Assembly: GCA_002414705.1 (NCBI GenBank)
Contig: DIAL01000018.1
Coordinates: 99,779-108,153, forward strand
Source of the DNA: Flavobacteriaceae bacterium UBA5079
GTDB lineage: Bacteria; Bacteroidota; Bacteroidia; Flavobacteriales; Flavobacteriaceae
Length of the DNA stretch: 8,375 bases
Direction of reading: 5' to 3'
The notes below the pieces were generated by a model, which was given only the letters and a program-made list of their open reading frames with translations, was not told where the DNA came from and ran no database searches. The translations under genes and the position numbers were made by a program. This document shows positions 1 to 7,294 of this stretch, one piece after another; within the stretch, counting starts at the first letter, position 1, and every line of letters starts with the position of its first letter.

Positions 1-1183
1 ACAGAGCGTTTGATACTTCTTGACCTGCTACTAACAAGGTTTGTTTAAAATTTAAAAAGGCCTGCTCTTGTTGTGCTTGCGATACTTCGTATTGGGTTTT
101 AATTTTTCGCTGATTGAAAATAGGTTGAGTTAATCCGCCAACAATATTGGCAAAAAGTGAGTTGGTATTAAACCAATTATCAAACTCTAAACTCTGAAAT
201 CCTCCAGAAGCACTCAAGGTTAACGAAGGATAAAAATTTGTTTTAGCAACATTAGTCATTTCAAAAGCCTGTATAAAATCATTTTCTGCAGCAATAACAT
301 CTGGTCTGTTACGCAATAAAACGTAAGGCACACCCAGTTTCATTTCGGTTGTTATATTTTGAGCATCTAATGGGTTACGCTCATAATTTTGAGGTTGTTT
401 CCCTAATAAAATACTCAAAGCATTTTCGGTTTTAAAAATCTCCCGTTGAATATCAATTTGAAGTGCGCGCACATTATTATACTGCGCCACATTTTGGTCT
501 ACAGCTACCTGTGTTACCTGTCCAGCCTCCTTTAAAGCTTCAATAGTTTCTACACTTTTTCGGCGAGTTTCGGTTGTTTCTTTGGCAATTTCTAATTGTG
601 CGTCTAAAGCTACTAACGTGTAATAAGTAGTTGCAATAGTTTCAATCAATTTAGTTTTTACCGCTTGGTGAGCCGCAATACTTTTTAAATAACTTGCTTG
701 AAAAGCCCGTTTGTTACTGCGGATTTTTCCCCAAACATCGGCTTCCCAAGATAACGTTGCTACCGCTTCGTATTGATCTATAGCGCCATCAAAGAAAGAA
801 CCAAATTGACTATTAGCTGCCAACTCTTGATGCGTTAATGAAGCACCTGCACTTAATGTTGGAAGATAGCCTGCTTTTCCTTGTTTAAGATAGGCTTCGC
901 CTGTTATTATTTGTTGAATTGCAACACGAATATCAATGTTATTTTGCAACCCTTCTTCAATATATTGAGTTAAATACGGATCGGTAAAAACATCCTTCCA
1001 AGACACATCTGCCATAGATAAACTATCTGTTGGCAATGCATCAGTACGGAATAAGTTTTCCGTTTCATCTTCTAAATCTGGGCGTTCATAGTTTTTTGTT
1101 ACCAAACAACTTTGCATGGTAATCAACATAAGAAACAGAACACTTCCTCTTAAAAACAATTGTTTATTTAAAAATACTTTCAT
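1..1183 (-). CDS. RND efflux outer-membrane channel lipoprotein (OprM/CusC/TolC family), 3' end cut by window edge
   Basis: This is the outer-membrane exit duct of the tripartite pump encoded upstream. My translation gives 394 residues with no stop before the window edge. The family usually runs to about 460-475 residues, so the last 70 or so are missing here. Residues 1-26 form a lipoprotein signal (Lys2, hydrophobic 14-22, lipobox MQSC) with the lipidated cysteine at position 26. The two OEP repeats typical of the family are visible: the first contains SWEADVWGKIRS (145-156), and the second contains LRNRPDV (290-296), FYPSLTLSASGG (317-328) and QPIFNQ (353-358). Residues 160-260 are rich in helix-forming heptads, as expected for the periplasmic tunnel. 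The ATG at 1183 lies 12 bases after the pump gene's stop, so the two are co-transcribed. Family membership is secure; the substrate is unknown. Confidence 0.93.
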   Translation of the reverse strand, partial: MKVFLNKQLFLRGSVLFLMLITMQSCLVTKNYERPDLEDETENLFRTDALPTDSLSMADVSWKDVFTDPYLTQYIEEGLQNNIDIRVAIQQIITGEAYLKQGKAGYLPTLSAGASLTHQELAANSQFGSFFDGAIDQYEAVATLSWEADVWGKIRSNKRAFQASYLKSIAAHQAVKTKLIETIATTYYTLVALDAQLEIAKETTETRRKSVETIEALKEAGQVTQVAVDQNVAQYNNVRALQIDIQREIFKTENALSILLGKQPQNYERNPLDAQNITTEMKLGVPYVLLRNRPDVIAAENDFIQAFEMTNVAKTNFYPSLTLSASGGFQSLEFDNWFNTNSLFANIVGGLTQPIFNQRKIKTQYEVSQAQQEQAFLNFKQTLLVAGQEVSNAL

Positions 1184-1195
1184 AATCTGTTAGGC

Positions 1196-4100
1196 TTAAT
1201 TTTGTTGATTTACAGCTTCAGGAACACCAGTAATTTTTTCTTGTAACCATTGAAAAACAACAAACAAAACAGGTATGACAAATACACCTATTACCGTTCC
1301 AATTAATAGGCCTCCAACAGCTCCTGTTCCAATAGAATTATTACCCGCTGCACCAACACCTGTGGCTAAGACCAGCGGTAGAAGTCCCAATATAAAAGCA
1401 AATGAGGTCATTAAAATAGGACGTAAACGCACCTTGGCACCATCAATAGCAGCATCTACAAGCGTAAGACCATGTTGGCGTCTCTGAACAGCAAATTCTA
1501 CAATTAAAATGGCATTTTTAGCCAATAATCCGATTAACATAATAAGCGCAATCTGGAAATAAATATTATTCTCTAAACCTGTAAACCACGTTGTAAAATA
1601 CGCACCAGCAACACCAATTGGTAAAGATAAAATAATAGCTAATGGCAATAAATAACTTTCATATTGAGCCGATAATAGAAAGTAAACAAACAAAATACTA
1701 ATCATGAAAATAATTGTAGATTGTCCAGCAGATGCAATTTCCTCTCGTGTTATTCCAGAATAGGCAACTTGATATCCTTCTGGTAAATTAGCTTCTGCCA
1801 ATTCGTTTATGGTTTTAATAGCATCGCCAGAACTAAATCCTGGTGTTGCAGAACCATTTACAGTAACCGCATTAAATAAGTTAAAACGATTAACTGTTTG
1901 TGGTCCATAAACTCGTTTAAAAGACACGTATTGTGAAATAGGTGTCATTTGACCACTTGGTGTTTTAACCATCATACTATTTAAACTAGCCTCATCTGTA
2001 CGATTTTCTGGTAATGCCTGAACAAATACACGAAATTGTTTACCAAAACGACTAAAGTCTGCTACGTAATTACCACCTATATAACCTTGTAAAGCCGATA
2101 AAATAGCGCTTATTGAAACACCCGCTTCTTTAGCTCGTTCCACATTAATATCCAGTTGCAACTGTGGGAAATTGGTACTAAAAGAATTGGAAGCAAAGGC
2201 AATATCTGGTTGTTGATTTAGTAATTGAACAAAATCGGTTGCTGTTGCATCAAGTTCTGTAAGTGGTCTGGCATTTCTGTCTAATAAGCGCATTTCAAAA
2301 CCATCTGCACTACCAAAACCTGGGACACTTGGTGGTGTAAAAAATAGAATATTAGCATCAGGAATTAAAGCGGATTTTTGAAATAATTGACCAATAATGG
2401 CATCTACAGATTCTGCTTCAGTTTCGCGCTCATCCCAAGGTTCTAAAATAATAAAGCCCATAGCATTGGAACTACCTTCACCAGAAAAGAAGTTTTGACC
2501 ACTAATAAATGAGGCTGCTTGAATCCCTTCAATATCTTTAATAATGTTGTACATGTTTTCGTTTACCTGATAGGATCGATCTGATGATGAACCTGGAGGT
2601 AATACTGCATTCATAAAAATAACACCACGATCTTCTGCAGGCACAAAACCTGTAGGAATAACTTTATTGGCTGAAATAATAGCAAAAACACCCAACCCAA
2701 GAATTAAAAATGTAATCCATTTATGCCTTAATAAAAAACCTAAAGATTGGGTATATTTTCTAGTTGTTGCATTAAATCCAGCATTAAATGCATCATAAAA
2801 ACGCTGTAAAATAGATTTCTTTTTATGCGCATGCTCCTTATGAGGTTTTAAAAACATTGCGCATAAAGCAGGTGTTAAAGTTAAAGCATTTAGAGCGGAA
2901 ATAAATATGGCAATCATTAAGGTAACACCAAACTGCTCATAAAACACACCTGATGGTCCTTGAATAAATGTAATTGGAACAAATACTGCAATCATAACCA
3001 ATGTAATAGAAACAATGGCTCCACTAATTTCACTCATGGCAGAAACCGATGCTTTTTTGGCATCGTCAAAACCTTCTTCTAATTTAGCATGAACGGCTTC
3101 TACAACAACAATAGCATCATCCACCACAATACCAATAGCCAAAATAAGTGCGAATAAGGTTAGCAAGTTAATGGAGTAACCTAATACATTTAAAAAGAAA
3201 AATGTACCAATAATAGAAACTGGAACAGCAATAGCTGGAATTAAGGTGGATTTAAAATCTTGCAAGAAAATAAATACTACCAAAAACACCAATAAAAAGG
3301 CTTCTAATAAAGTATGTAATACTTTTTCAATAGATGCGGTAAGAAACTTATTCGTATCATAGTTTACTAAATAATCTATCCCTTCAGGAAAATCCTTTTT
3401 CAGCTCATCCATTTTAGTATAGATGTTTTCAATAATTTCCTGTGCATTAGAACCTGGCGTTTGGAAAACCCCAAAATTTACGGCTGGCTTTCCTTTGGTT
3501 CTTGATACAGATGCATAAGAAAACGCGTCTAACTCCACTTTAGCAACGTCTTTAACACGTAAAAACTCACCATTACCTAGTGCTTTAATTACAATGTTCT
3601 CATAATCTGTTGCTTCTTTATAACGACCTTTGTATTTTATAACATACTCAAAAGATTCGCCTGTATTTTGCCCAAAAGATCCAGCTGCTGCTTCTAAACT
3701 TTGTTCGTTAATGGCTTGTGTAACGTCACGCGGTTCTAATTTATAAGCTGCCATTTTTATGGGATCCAACCAAATACGCATGGAATAATCTTTACCACCA
3801 AAAACATTGACCGCACCAACACCATTTACACGTTGTAATTCGGGTTTGATATTGATATTTAAATAATTCTGAATAAAGGTATCATCATACTCTGGATTGT
3901 TAGAATATATGGCTGCATATAATAAAGCTGAATTTTGTTGCTTTTGTGTTATAACACCAGCTCGTGTCACTTCAGAAGGTAATAATGAATTGGCACGAGC
4001 AACACGGTTCTGAACATTTACCGCAGCAATATCTGCATCATAACCTTGCTCGAAAAACACTTGAATAGAGGCACTTCCAGAGTTACTTGCTGTTGATGTG

Positions 4101-4333
4101 ATATAGGTCATACCTTCCACACCATTAATTTGTTCTTCAATAGGAACAATAACACTTTCCAATATGGTTTCTGCATTCGCGCCTGGATAAGACGCATTTA
4201 CTTGTACTGTTGGAGGTGCAATATCTGGATATTGAGTTACTGGTAATTGAAGCAAGCCTAATATACCTAGAATAACAATGATGATAGAAATAACCGTGGA
4301 TAAAACGGGTCTTTCAATAAATTTCTTTAACAT
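1196..4333 (-). CDS. AcrB-like RND (HAE1 family) proton-driven efflux pump, inner-membrane subunit
   Basis: This is the trimeric inner-membrane proton/drug antiporter that drives export. At 1045 residues it is full length for the family (AcrB is 1049). Membrane segments can be placed at about 10-28, 339-357, 363-384, 388-410, 437-455, 466-488, 540-557, 872-890, 897-916, 924-942, 972-992 and 1000-1028, giving 12 in total with two large periplasmic loops. The proton-relay residues are present: Asp405-Asp406 in AIGIVVDDAIVVVE, Lys939 in GLLAKNAI, and Arg971 in RLRPILMTS. The switch loop lies at about 611-626. Of the phenylalanines lining the AcrB deep pocket, F178 is kept, F136 is Ala, and the loop has F609, F615 and F616. 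The ATG at 4333 is 7 bases after the adaptor's stop, with AGG at a suitable distance. Substrates are probably hydrophobic or amphiphilic, but cannot be read from sequence. Confidence 0.96.
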   Translation of the reverse strand: MLKKFIERPVLSTVISIIIVILGILGLLQLPVTQYPDIAPPTVQVNASYPGANAETILESVIVPIEEQINGVEGMTYITSTASNSGSASIQVFFEQGYDADIAAVNVQNRVARANSLLPSEVTRAGVITQKQQNSALLYAAIYSNNPEYDDTFIQNYLNINIKPELQRVNGVGAVNVFGGKDYSMRIWLDPIKMAAYKLEPRDVTQAINEQSLEAAAGSFGQNTGESFEYVIKYKGRYKEATDYENIVIKALGNGEFLRVKDVAKVELDAFSYASVSRTKGKPAVNFGVFQTPGSNAQEIIENIYTKMDELKKDFPEGIDYLVNYDTNKFLTASIEKVLHTLLEAFLLVFLVVFIFLQDFKSTLIPAIAVPVSIIGTFFFLNVLGYSINLLTLFALILAIGIVVDDAIVVVEAVHAKLEEGFDDAKKASVSAMSEISGAIVSITLVMIAVFVPITFIQGPSGVFYEQFGVTLMIAIFISALNALTLTPALCAMFLKPHKEHAHKKKSILQRFYDAFNAGFNATTRKYTQSLGFLLRHKWITFLILGLGVFAIISANKVIPTGFVPAEDRGVIFMNAVLPPGSSSDRSYQVNENMYNIIKDIEGIQAASFISGQNFFSGEGSSNAMGFIILEPWDERETEAESVDAIIGQLFQKSALIPDANILFFTPPSVPGFGSADGFEMRLLDRNARPLTELDATATDFVQLLNQQPDIAFASNSFSTNFPQLQLDINVERAKEAGVSISAILSALQGYIGGNYVADFSRFGKQFRVFVQALPENRTDEASLNSMMVKTPSGQMTPISQYVSFKRVYGPQTVNRFNLFNAVTVNGSATPGFSSGDAIKTINELAEANLPEGYQVAYSGITREEIASAGQSTIIFMISILFVYFLLSAQYESYLLPLAIILSLPIGVAGAYFTTWFTGLENNIYFQIALIMLIGLLAKNAILIVEFAVQRRQHGLTLVDAAIDGAKVRLRPILMTSFAFILGLLPLVLATGVGAAGNNSIGTGAVGGLLIGTVIGVFVIPVLFVVFQWLQEKITGVPEAVNQQN

Positions 4334-4340
4334 AATTGAC

Positions 4341-5459
4341 CTATTTAAATACCGTGTTAAATGAATTAATTATGCTATCTAGCGGCTTCATAATTGGTTT
4401 TATTTTACTTCCCGAACTTACTTTATTAAGTCCTTTTGCTAAAATAGTTTCACCGACTTCTATCCCATCTTTAATAATAAACAAGCGTCCTGAAGACTTT
4501 AAAACAGCTATGGGTTTATCTACTAAAGAATCCTGTATAACTTGATAAACAAAACTTTTGCCTTGTCTTTCGTAGGTAGATTCCGAAGGAATAACTAGCA
4601 CATCAGTATAAGTTTTAGGAATTAAAATGGTTCCACTACTTCCATTTCTTAATAAACCTGCTTTATTATCAAATTTAGCTCGAAATGTTATGGTCCCTGT
4701 TTGGGTATTTATATCACCTGTAATGGTTTCAATTCTACCTGATTTCTTGTACAATTCACCATTTGCTAGTTGTAATTTTACTTCTGGAAATTGTTCTAAT
4801 TTTTCTTTTGCTGTTTCGCCTTTAGCATCAGCCATAAACGAAATAAATGCTTTTTCATTCATAGAAAAATAAGCATAAACCTCATCAATAGATGACACAT
4901 TTGTTAATGGCATTGTATTTTGAGCACTTACCAAAGCCCCTTTTCTAAAATTTATAGAACCTACAAAGCCATCTACCGGACTTTTTACATTGGCATAATC
5001 AATATTAGCTCCAATACTATTATAAGTACTTTGAGCTTGTAGCAATTTAGCATTGGCAGTTTCTAACTGTACGTTACTAATAATATTTTTTTCGACTAAA
5101 GGTTTTAATTTGTCAACTTCAACTTGCGCTGCATTTACATTTGCTTTTGCGGCTTGCGCATCTTGGCTCAACGATTGCGTTTCTAGTTTGAATAATAATT
5201 GACCTTGTTTTACGGCTTGTCCTTCTGTAACTAAAACCTCTTTGATATAACCAGATATTTTTGGTCTAACCTCACTATTTACCTCACCTTCAATACTTGT
5301 TGGAAAAGTTTCGTAAGTAGTTACATTTTGCTTTGAAACTTGTATAACTGGATATGGTAATAAAGGAGCTGCTTTGGGTTCTGCTTCTTTTTTTCCACAA
5401 TTAAATAGCACCAAAACTAAGGCACAAGAAATACCAATATTGAATGTGTTTTTTATCAT
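4341..5459 (-). CDS. RND efflux periplasmic adaptor lipoprotein (membrane fusion protein, AcrA/MexA family)
   Basis: This is the periplasmic adaptor that clamps the RND pump to the outer-membrane channel. Its 372 residues begin with a lipoprotein signal (Lys3, hydrophobic 8-19, cleavage before Cys21 in LVLFNC). Asn at -1 departs from the Escherichia coli lipobox but is tolerable in Bacteroidota. Domains in order are: first half of the lipoyl domain at 56-94 (RPKISGYI, VTEGQAVKQGQLLF); an alpha-helical hairpin at 97-152; second lipoyl half at 153-190 (VKSPVDGFVG); beta-barrel at about 191-285; and membrane-proximal domain at about 286-355. A short tail, 356-372, follows. It is the adaptor of the same operon as the pump (7-base gap downstream) and lies 13 bases after a small upstream ORF. 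Family is clear; it could be called AcrA- or MexE-like, but the sequence alone does not settle which. Confidence 0.95.
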   Translation of the reverse strand: MIKNTFNIGISCALVLVLFNCGKKEAEPKAAPLLPYPVIQVSKQNVTTYETFPTSIEGEVNSEVRPKISGYIKEVLVTEGQAVKQGQLLFKLETQSLSQDAQAAKANVNAAQVEVDKLKPLVEKNIISNVQLETANAKLLQAQSTYNSIGANIDYANVKSPVDGFVGSINFRKGALVSAQNTMPLTNVSSIDEVYAYFSMNEKAFISFMADAKGETAKEKLEQFPEVKLQLANGELYKKSGRIETITGDINTQTGTITFRAKFDNKAGLLRNGSSGTILIPKTYTDVLVIPSESTYERQGKSFVYQVIQDSLVDKPIAVLKSSGRLFIIKDGIEVGETILAKGLNKVSSGSKIKPIMKPLDSIINSFNTVFK

Positions 5460-5472
5460 GTTAAGATGGCGT

Positions 5473-5673
5473 TTAAGTTTTCATTTCAACTACTTTATAT
5501 TTTCGCTCTGACATGGAAGTCATAGCCAAATTTAAAAATTTTATATAATTATCGTGATAGGTTAAATCAAATTTGAGTTTGGATGGTATGCTTTCTAAAT
5601 TATTGAATTCTAACTTATAGTCTGTAATTAGCTCATGAAGCATTTTTTCTGAACCTCTCTGATTACCTGTCAT
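5473..5673 (-). CDS. Small hypothetical protein at the head of the efflux operon
   Basis: I do not recognise this ORF. From the ATG at 5673 it encodes 66 residues beginning MTGNQRGSEKMLHEL and ending VVEMKT. It is soluble, charged and probably mostly helical, with no signal peptide, membrane segment, cysteine pair or helix-turn-helix. The frame is open to a TTG at 5694 (73 residues), but that codon overlaps the predicted -7 promoter element, so the ATG at 5673 is preferred. A further ATG at 5643, with AGAGAGG before it, is a shorter alternative. The stop lies 13 bases before the adaptor ATG, and the ORF sits between the operon promoter and the pump genes, where many RND operons carry their TetR- or MarR-type repressor. 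It could be a real small protein, the tail of a deleted repressor, or a translated leader. That it is co-transcribed is likely; its function is unknown. Confidence 0.5.
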   Translation of the reverse strand: MTGNQRGSEKMLHELITDYKLEFNNLESIPSKLKFDLTYHDNYIKFLNLAMTSMSERKYKVVEMKT

Positions 5674-5691
5674 TTTATAATGTAAGTCAAG

Positions 5692-5720
5692 CAAAAATAT
5701 CTTTAGTTCGGAAGTCCCAA
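5692..5720 (-). promoter_or_regulatory. Predicted promoter of the efflux operon (Bacteroidota -33/-7 type)
   Basis: On the minus strand, TATTTTTG (5699-5692) matches the Bacteroidota -7 element TAnnTTTG exactly. A TTG (5720-5718) stands 18 bases upstream, inside the spacing range reported for Flavobacterium. Transcription would start near 5685, about 12 bases before the ATG at 5673. The spacer holds most of an inverted repeat. The match is by eye; no start site has been mapped. Confidence 0.55.
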
Positions 5721-5726
5721 ACTAAA
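5702..5726. promoter_or_regulatory. Candidate repressor operator (25-bp inverted repeat) in the efflux promoter
   Basis: The arms are TTTAGTTCGG (5702-5711) and CCAAACTAAA (5717-5726). They match as an inverted repeat at 9 of 10 positions around a 5-base centre. The dyad spans the interval between the predicted -33 and -7 elements and covers the -33 TTG, so a bound protein would block RNA polymerase. Its size and symmetry suit a dimeric repressor of TetR or MarR type, but the binding protein is not identifiable from this window. Confidence 0.55.
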
Positions 5727-5795
5727 CGGAGTTAAAAATTGTTAACGAAGAAAGTCAATATGTCATCGGCTTTCTATAGCTCCTATATTTTTTAC

Positions 5796-6815
5796 TTACA
5801 ATGCAGACTTAAACTGCTCTAAAAAGCGCACATCGTTTTCACTTAATAATCGGATATCACCAATTTGGTGTAAAAGCATAGCAATACGATCTATTCCCAT
5901 TCCAAATGCAAAACCAGAATATTCTTTAGAATCAATACCGCAATTTTCCAAAACATTTGGATCTACCATACCACAACCCATAATTTCCAACCAACCGGTT
6001 CCTTTTGTAATACGGTAATCTGTTTCAGTTTCTAGTCCCCAATACACATCAACCTCCGCACTTGGCTCTGTAAATGGGAAGTATGATGGACGTAAACGTA
6101 TTTTACTTTTCCCAAACATTTCGGTTGTAAAATATTGAAGGGTTTGTTTTAAATCGGAAAAACTCACGTCTTTATCAATATATAAACCTTCTACTTGGTG
6201 GAAAAAACAGTGTGATCGTGCCGAAATTGCTTCGTTTCTATACACACGTCCTGGAGAAATTGTTCGAATTGGCGGTTTGTTATTTTCCATATAACGCACC
6301 TGTACAGAACTGGTGTGTGTACGCAACAAAATATCAGGATCGGTTTGTATAAAAAACGTATCCTGCATATCGCGTGCTGGATGATATTCTGGCAAATTTA
6401 ATGCGGTAAAATTATGCCAATCATCTTCAATTTCTGGACCTTCGCTCACGTTAAATCCTATGCGAGAAAATATATCTATAATCTGGTTTTTTACTAATGA
6501 AATTGGGTGTCTAGCGCCTATTTGAATCGGTTCACCTGGACGAGACAAATCATTATAAACACCTGAAACGTCTTCAGTACTTTCTAGTTCTTCTTTTAAC
6601 GTGGCAACTTTATCTTCAGCTGTCTTTTTTAGAGCATTTATAACCTGACCAAATTCCTTTTTCTGATCGTTAGCTACGTTTTTAAACTCTTTAAAATAAT
6701 CGTTAAGCAAGCCTTTTTTTCCTAAATATTTAATTCGGAATACTTCAACTTCCTCTTTAGATTTTGCTTGAAATGCTTCAGCTTCAGCTATTAATTCTTT
6801 TATCTTATCTATCAT
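5796..6815 (-). CDS. pheS: Phenylalanine--tRNA ligase, alpha subunit
   Basis: This is the catalytic subunit of the cytoplasmic alpha2-beta2 enzyme that activates phenylalanine with ATP and charges tRNA-Phe. At 339 residues it is full length. The N-terminal 1-85 form the charged coiled-coil arm that contacts tRNA. The class II core follows, with GPEIEDDWHNF (126-136), motif 2 GRVYRNEAISARSHCFFHQ (189-207), phenylalanine-pocket segments FTEPSAEVDV (248-257) and GWLEIMGCGMVDP (274-286), and motif 3 GFAFGMGIDRIAML (301-314). Ala303 matches the E. coli specificity position Ala294. The beta-subunit gene pheT is not next to it; an efflux operon follows instead, with about 100 bases between. The ATG at 6815 is chosen because a -7 promoter element lies just upstream and the family N-terminus fits. 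Identification is secure. Confidence 0.98.
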   Translation of the reverse strand: MIDKIKELIAEAEAFQAKSKEEVEVFRIKYLGKKGLLNDYFKEFKNVANDQKKEFGQVINALKKTAEDKVATLKEELESTEDVSGVYNDLSRPGEPIQIGARHPISLVKNQIIDIFSRIGFNVSEGPEIEDDWHNFTALNLPEYHPARDMQDTFFIQTDPDILLRTHTSSVQVRYMENNKPPIRTISPGRVYRNEAISARSHCFFHQVEGLYIDKDVSFSDLKQTLQYFTTEMFGKSKIRLRPSYFPFTEPSAEVDVYWGLETETDYRITKGTGWLEIMGCGMVDPNVLENCGIDSKEYSGFAFGMGIDRIAMLLHQIGDIRLLSENDVRFLEQFKSAL

Positions 6816-6835
6816 GATATCATTGAAAATGAGTG

Positions 6836-6843
6836 CAAATTTA
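6836..6843 (-). promoter_or_regulatory. Predicted -7 promoter element for pheS
   Basis: Minus-strand TAAATTTG (6843-6836) matches TAnnTTTG exactly and lies in the 35-base gap before pheS, 20 bases from its ATG. No TTG stands at the expected -33 position, so the promoter is incomplete by consensus. It would let pheS be transcribed separately from the 118-residue gene upstream, with a leader of only about 15 bases and no room for a phenylalanine-rich attenuator. Confidence 0.4.
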
Positions 6844-6850
6844 CTAATTC

Positions 6851-7207
6851 TTATTTTATATACTCGGCTTCCATAAAATAGTTTACAATGGCTTCTTTCA
6901 TCAGCACACTTTGCTCACCTGCTTTTAAATTTGGCAACTGCTCTTTTACTTTATAATGTGGCCATTTATCTTCATCAAAATAATCAAATTCATAATAACC
7001 ATAAGGCTCAAGAAGACGACAAATAGCTATGTGCATCAAATCTAATTTGTGGTCTTTTTTAAATTTTTTATCTAATTGTCCCAATTCTTGAACACCAATT
7101 AAATAAATAATAGCATCTAAATCTAGGGTGTCTCCATCAGCAAATTGCGTAGATAATTTTTGCACTACCAATTCCCATCGTTGTTTTAATTGTTCGTCTC
7201 TAGACAT
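6851..7207 (-). CDS. Conserved-looking hypothetical protein, 118 residues
   Basis: I cannot assign a function. The protein is soluble, acidic and aromatic-rich, without a signal peptide or membrane segments. Residues 1-60 look helical (KQRWELVVQKL, DLDAIIYLIGVQELGQL), followed by a stretch rich in Tyr, Phe and Asp at about 68-86 (PYGYYEFDYFDEDKWPHYK) and a helical C-terminus (MKEAIVNYFMEAEYIK). It lies directly upstream of pheS on the same strand with a 35-base gap, and is divergent from cvpA. My impression is that this kind of protein accompanies pheS in other Flavobacteriia, but I could not check that. The ATG at 7207 is the only ATG available, because an in-frame stop occurs at 7247-7249. 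Its untranslated leader is longer than those of its neighbours and contains a small hairpin. Confidence 0.85.
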   Translation of the reverse strand: MSRDEQLKQRWELVVQKLSTQFADGDTLDLDAIIYLIGVQELGQLDKKFKKDHKLDLMHIAICRLLEPYGYYEFDYFDEDKWPHYKVKEQLPNLKAGEQSVLMKEAIVNYFMEAEYIK

Positions 7208-7214
7208 AATATTT

Positions 7215-7230
7215 TTCCCGAAAATGGGAA
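7215..7230 (-). other. Small hairpin between a Shine-Dalgarno-like site and the start of the 118-residue gene
   Basis: The arms TTCCC (7215-7219) and GGGAA (7226-7230) are perfect complements with a 6-base loop. On the minus strand the hairpin lies between AAGGAG, whose GGAG is at 7235-7232, and the ATG at 7207. The linear distance of 24 bases is too long for a normal ribosome-binding site. With the hairpin folded, about 8 bases would remain. A 5-bp stem is weak, so this is a suggestion only. Confidence 0.3.
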
Positions 7231-7257
7231 TCTCCTTTTTAAGTTTTTATAAAGAAG

Positions 7258-7265
7258 CAAAGTTA
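7258..7265 (-). promoter_or_regulatory. Predicted -7 element for the 118-residue gene
   Basis: Minus-strand TAACTTTG (7265-7258) matches TAnnTTTG exactly. It lies 50 bases before the ATG at 7207, giving a leader of roughly 45 bases. No TTG is found at the expected -33 position. It is 3 bases from the oppositely directed -7 element of cvpA. Confidence 0.4.
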
Positions 7266-7268
7266 CTT

Positions 7269-7276
7269 TATATTTG
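7269..7276 (+). promoter_or_regulatory. Predicted -7 element for cvpA
   Basis: TATATTTG matches TAnnTTTG exactly and lies 18 bases before the ATG at 7295, a spacing like that seen before pheS and the small efflux-operon ORF. The -33 region has only T-rich sequence (GTTTTT near 7243-7248) and no exact TTG. Confidence 0.42.
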
Positions 7277-7294
7277 TTAAAATTCTAGTGTAAT

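Noticed and set aside
4336..4872. Plus-strand open frames antisense to the adaptor gene
   Set aside because: They lie inside a well-conserved adaptor gene and resemble no family; they are reverse-frame shadows.
5731..5746. Second inverted repeat GTTAA/TTAAC upstream of the efflux promoter
   Set aside because: Short arms made almost wholly of A and T in an AT-rich stretch; such matches are expected by chance. It could be an upstream promoter element, but nothing supports that specifically.
5750..5774. Possible terminator after pheS: GAAAG and CTTTC arms
   Set aside because: Only a 5-bp stem with a 15-base loop and no following T-tract on the minus strand. I see no convincing terminator between pheS and the efflux operon, so some read-through is possible.
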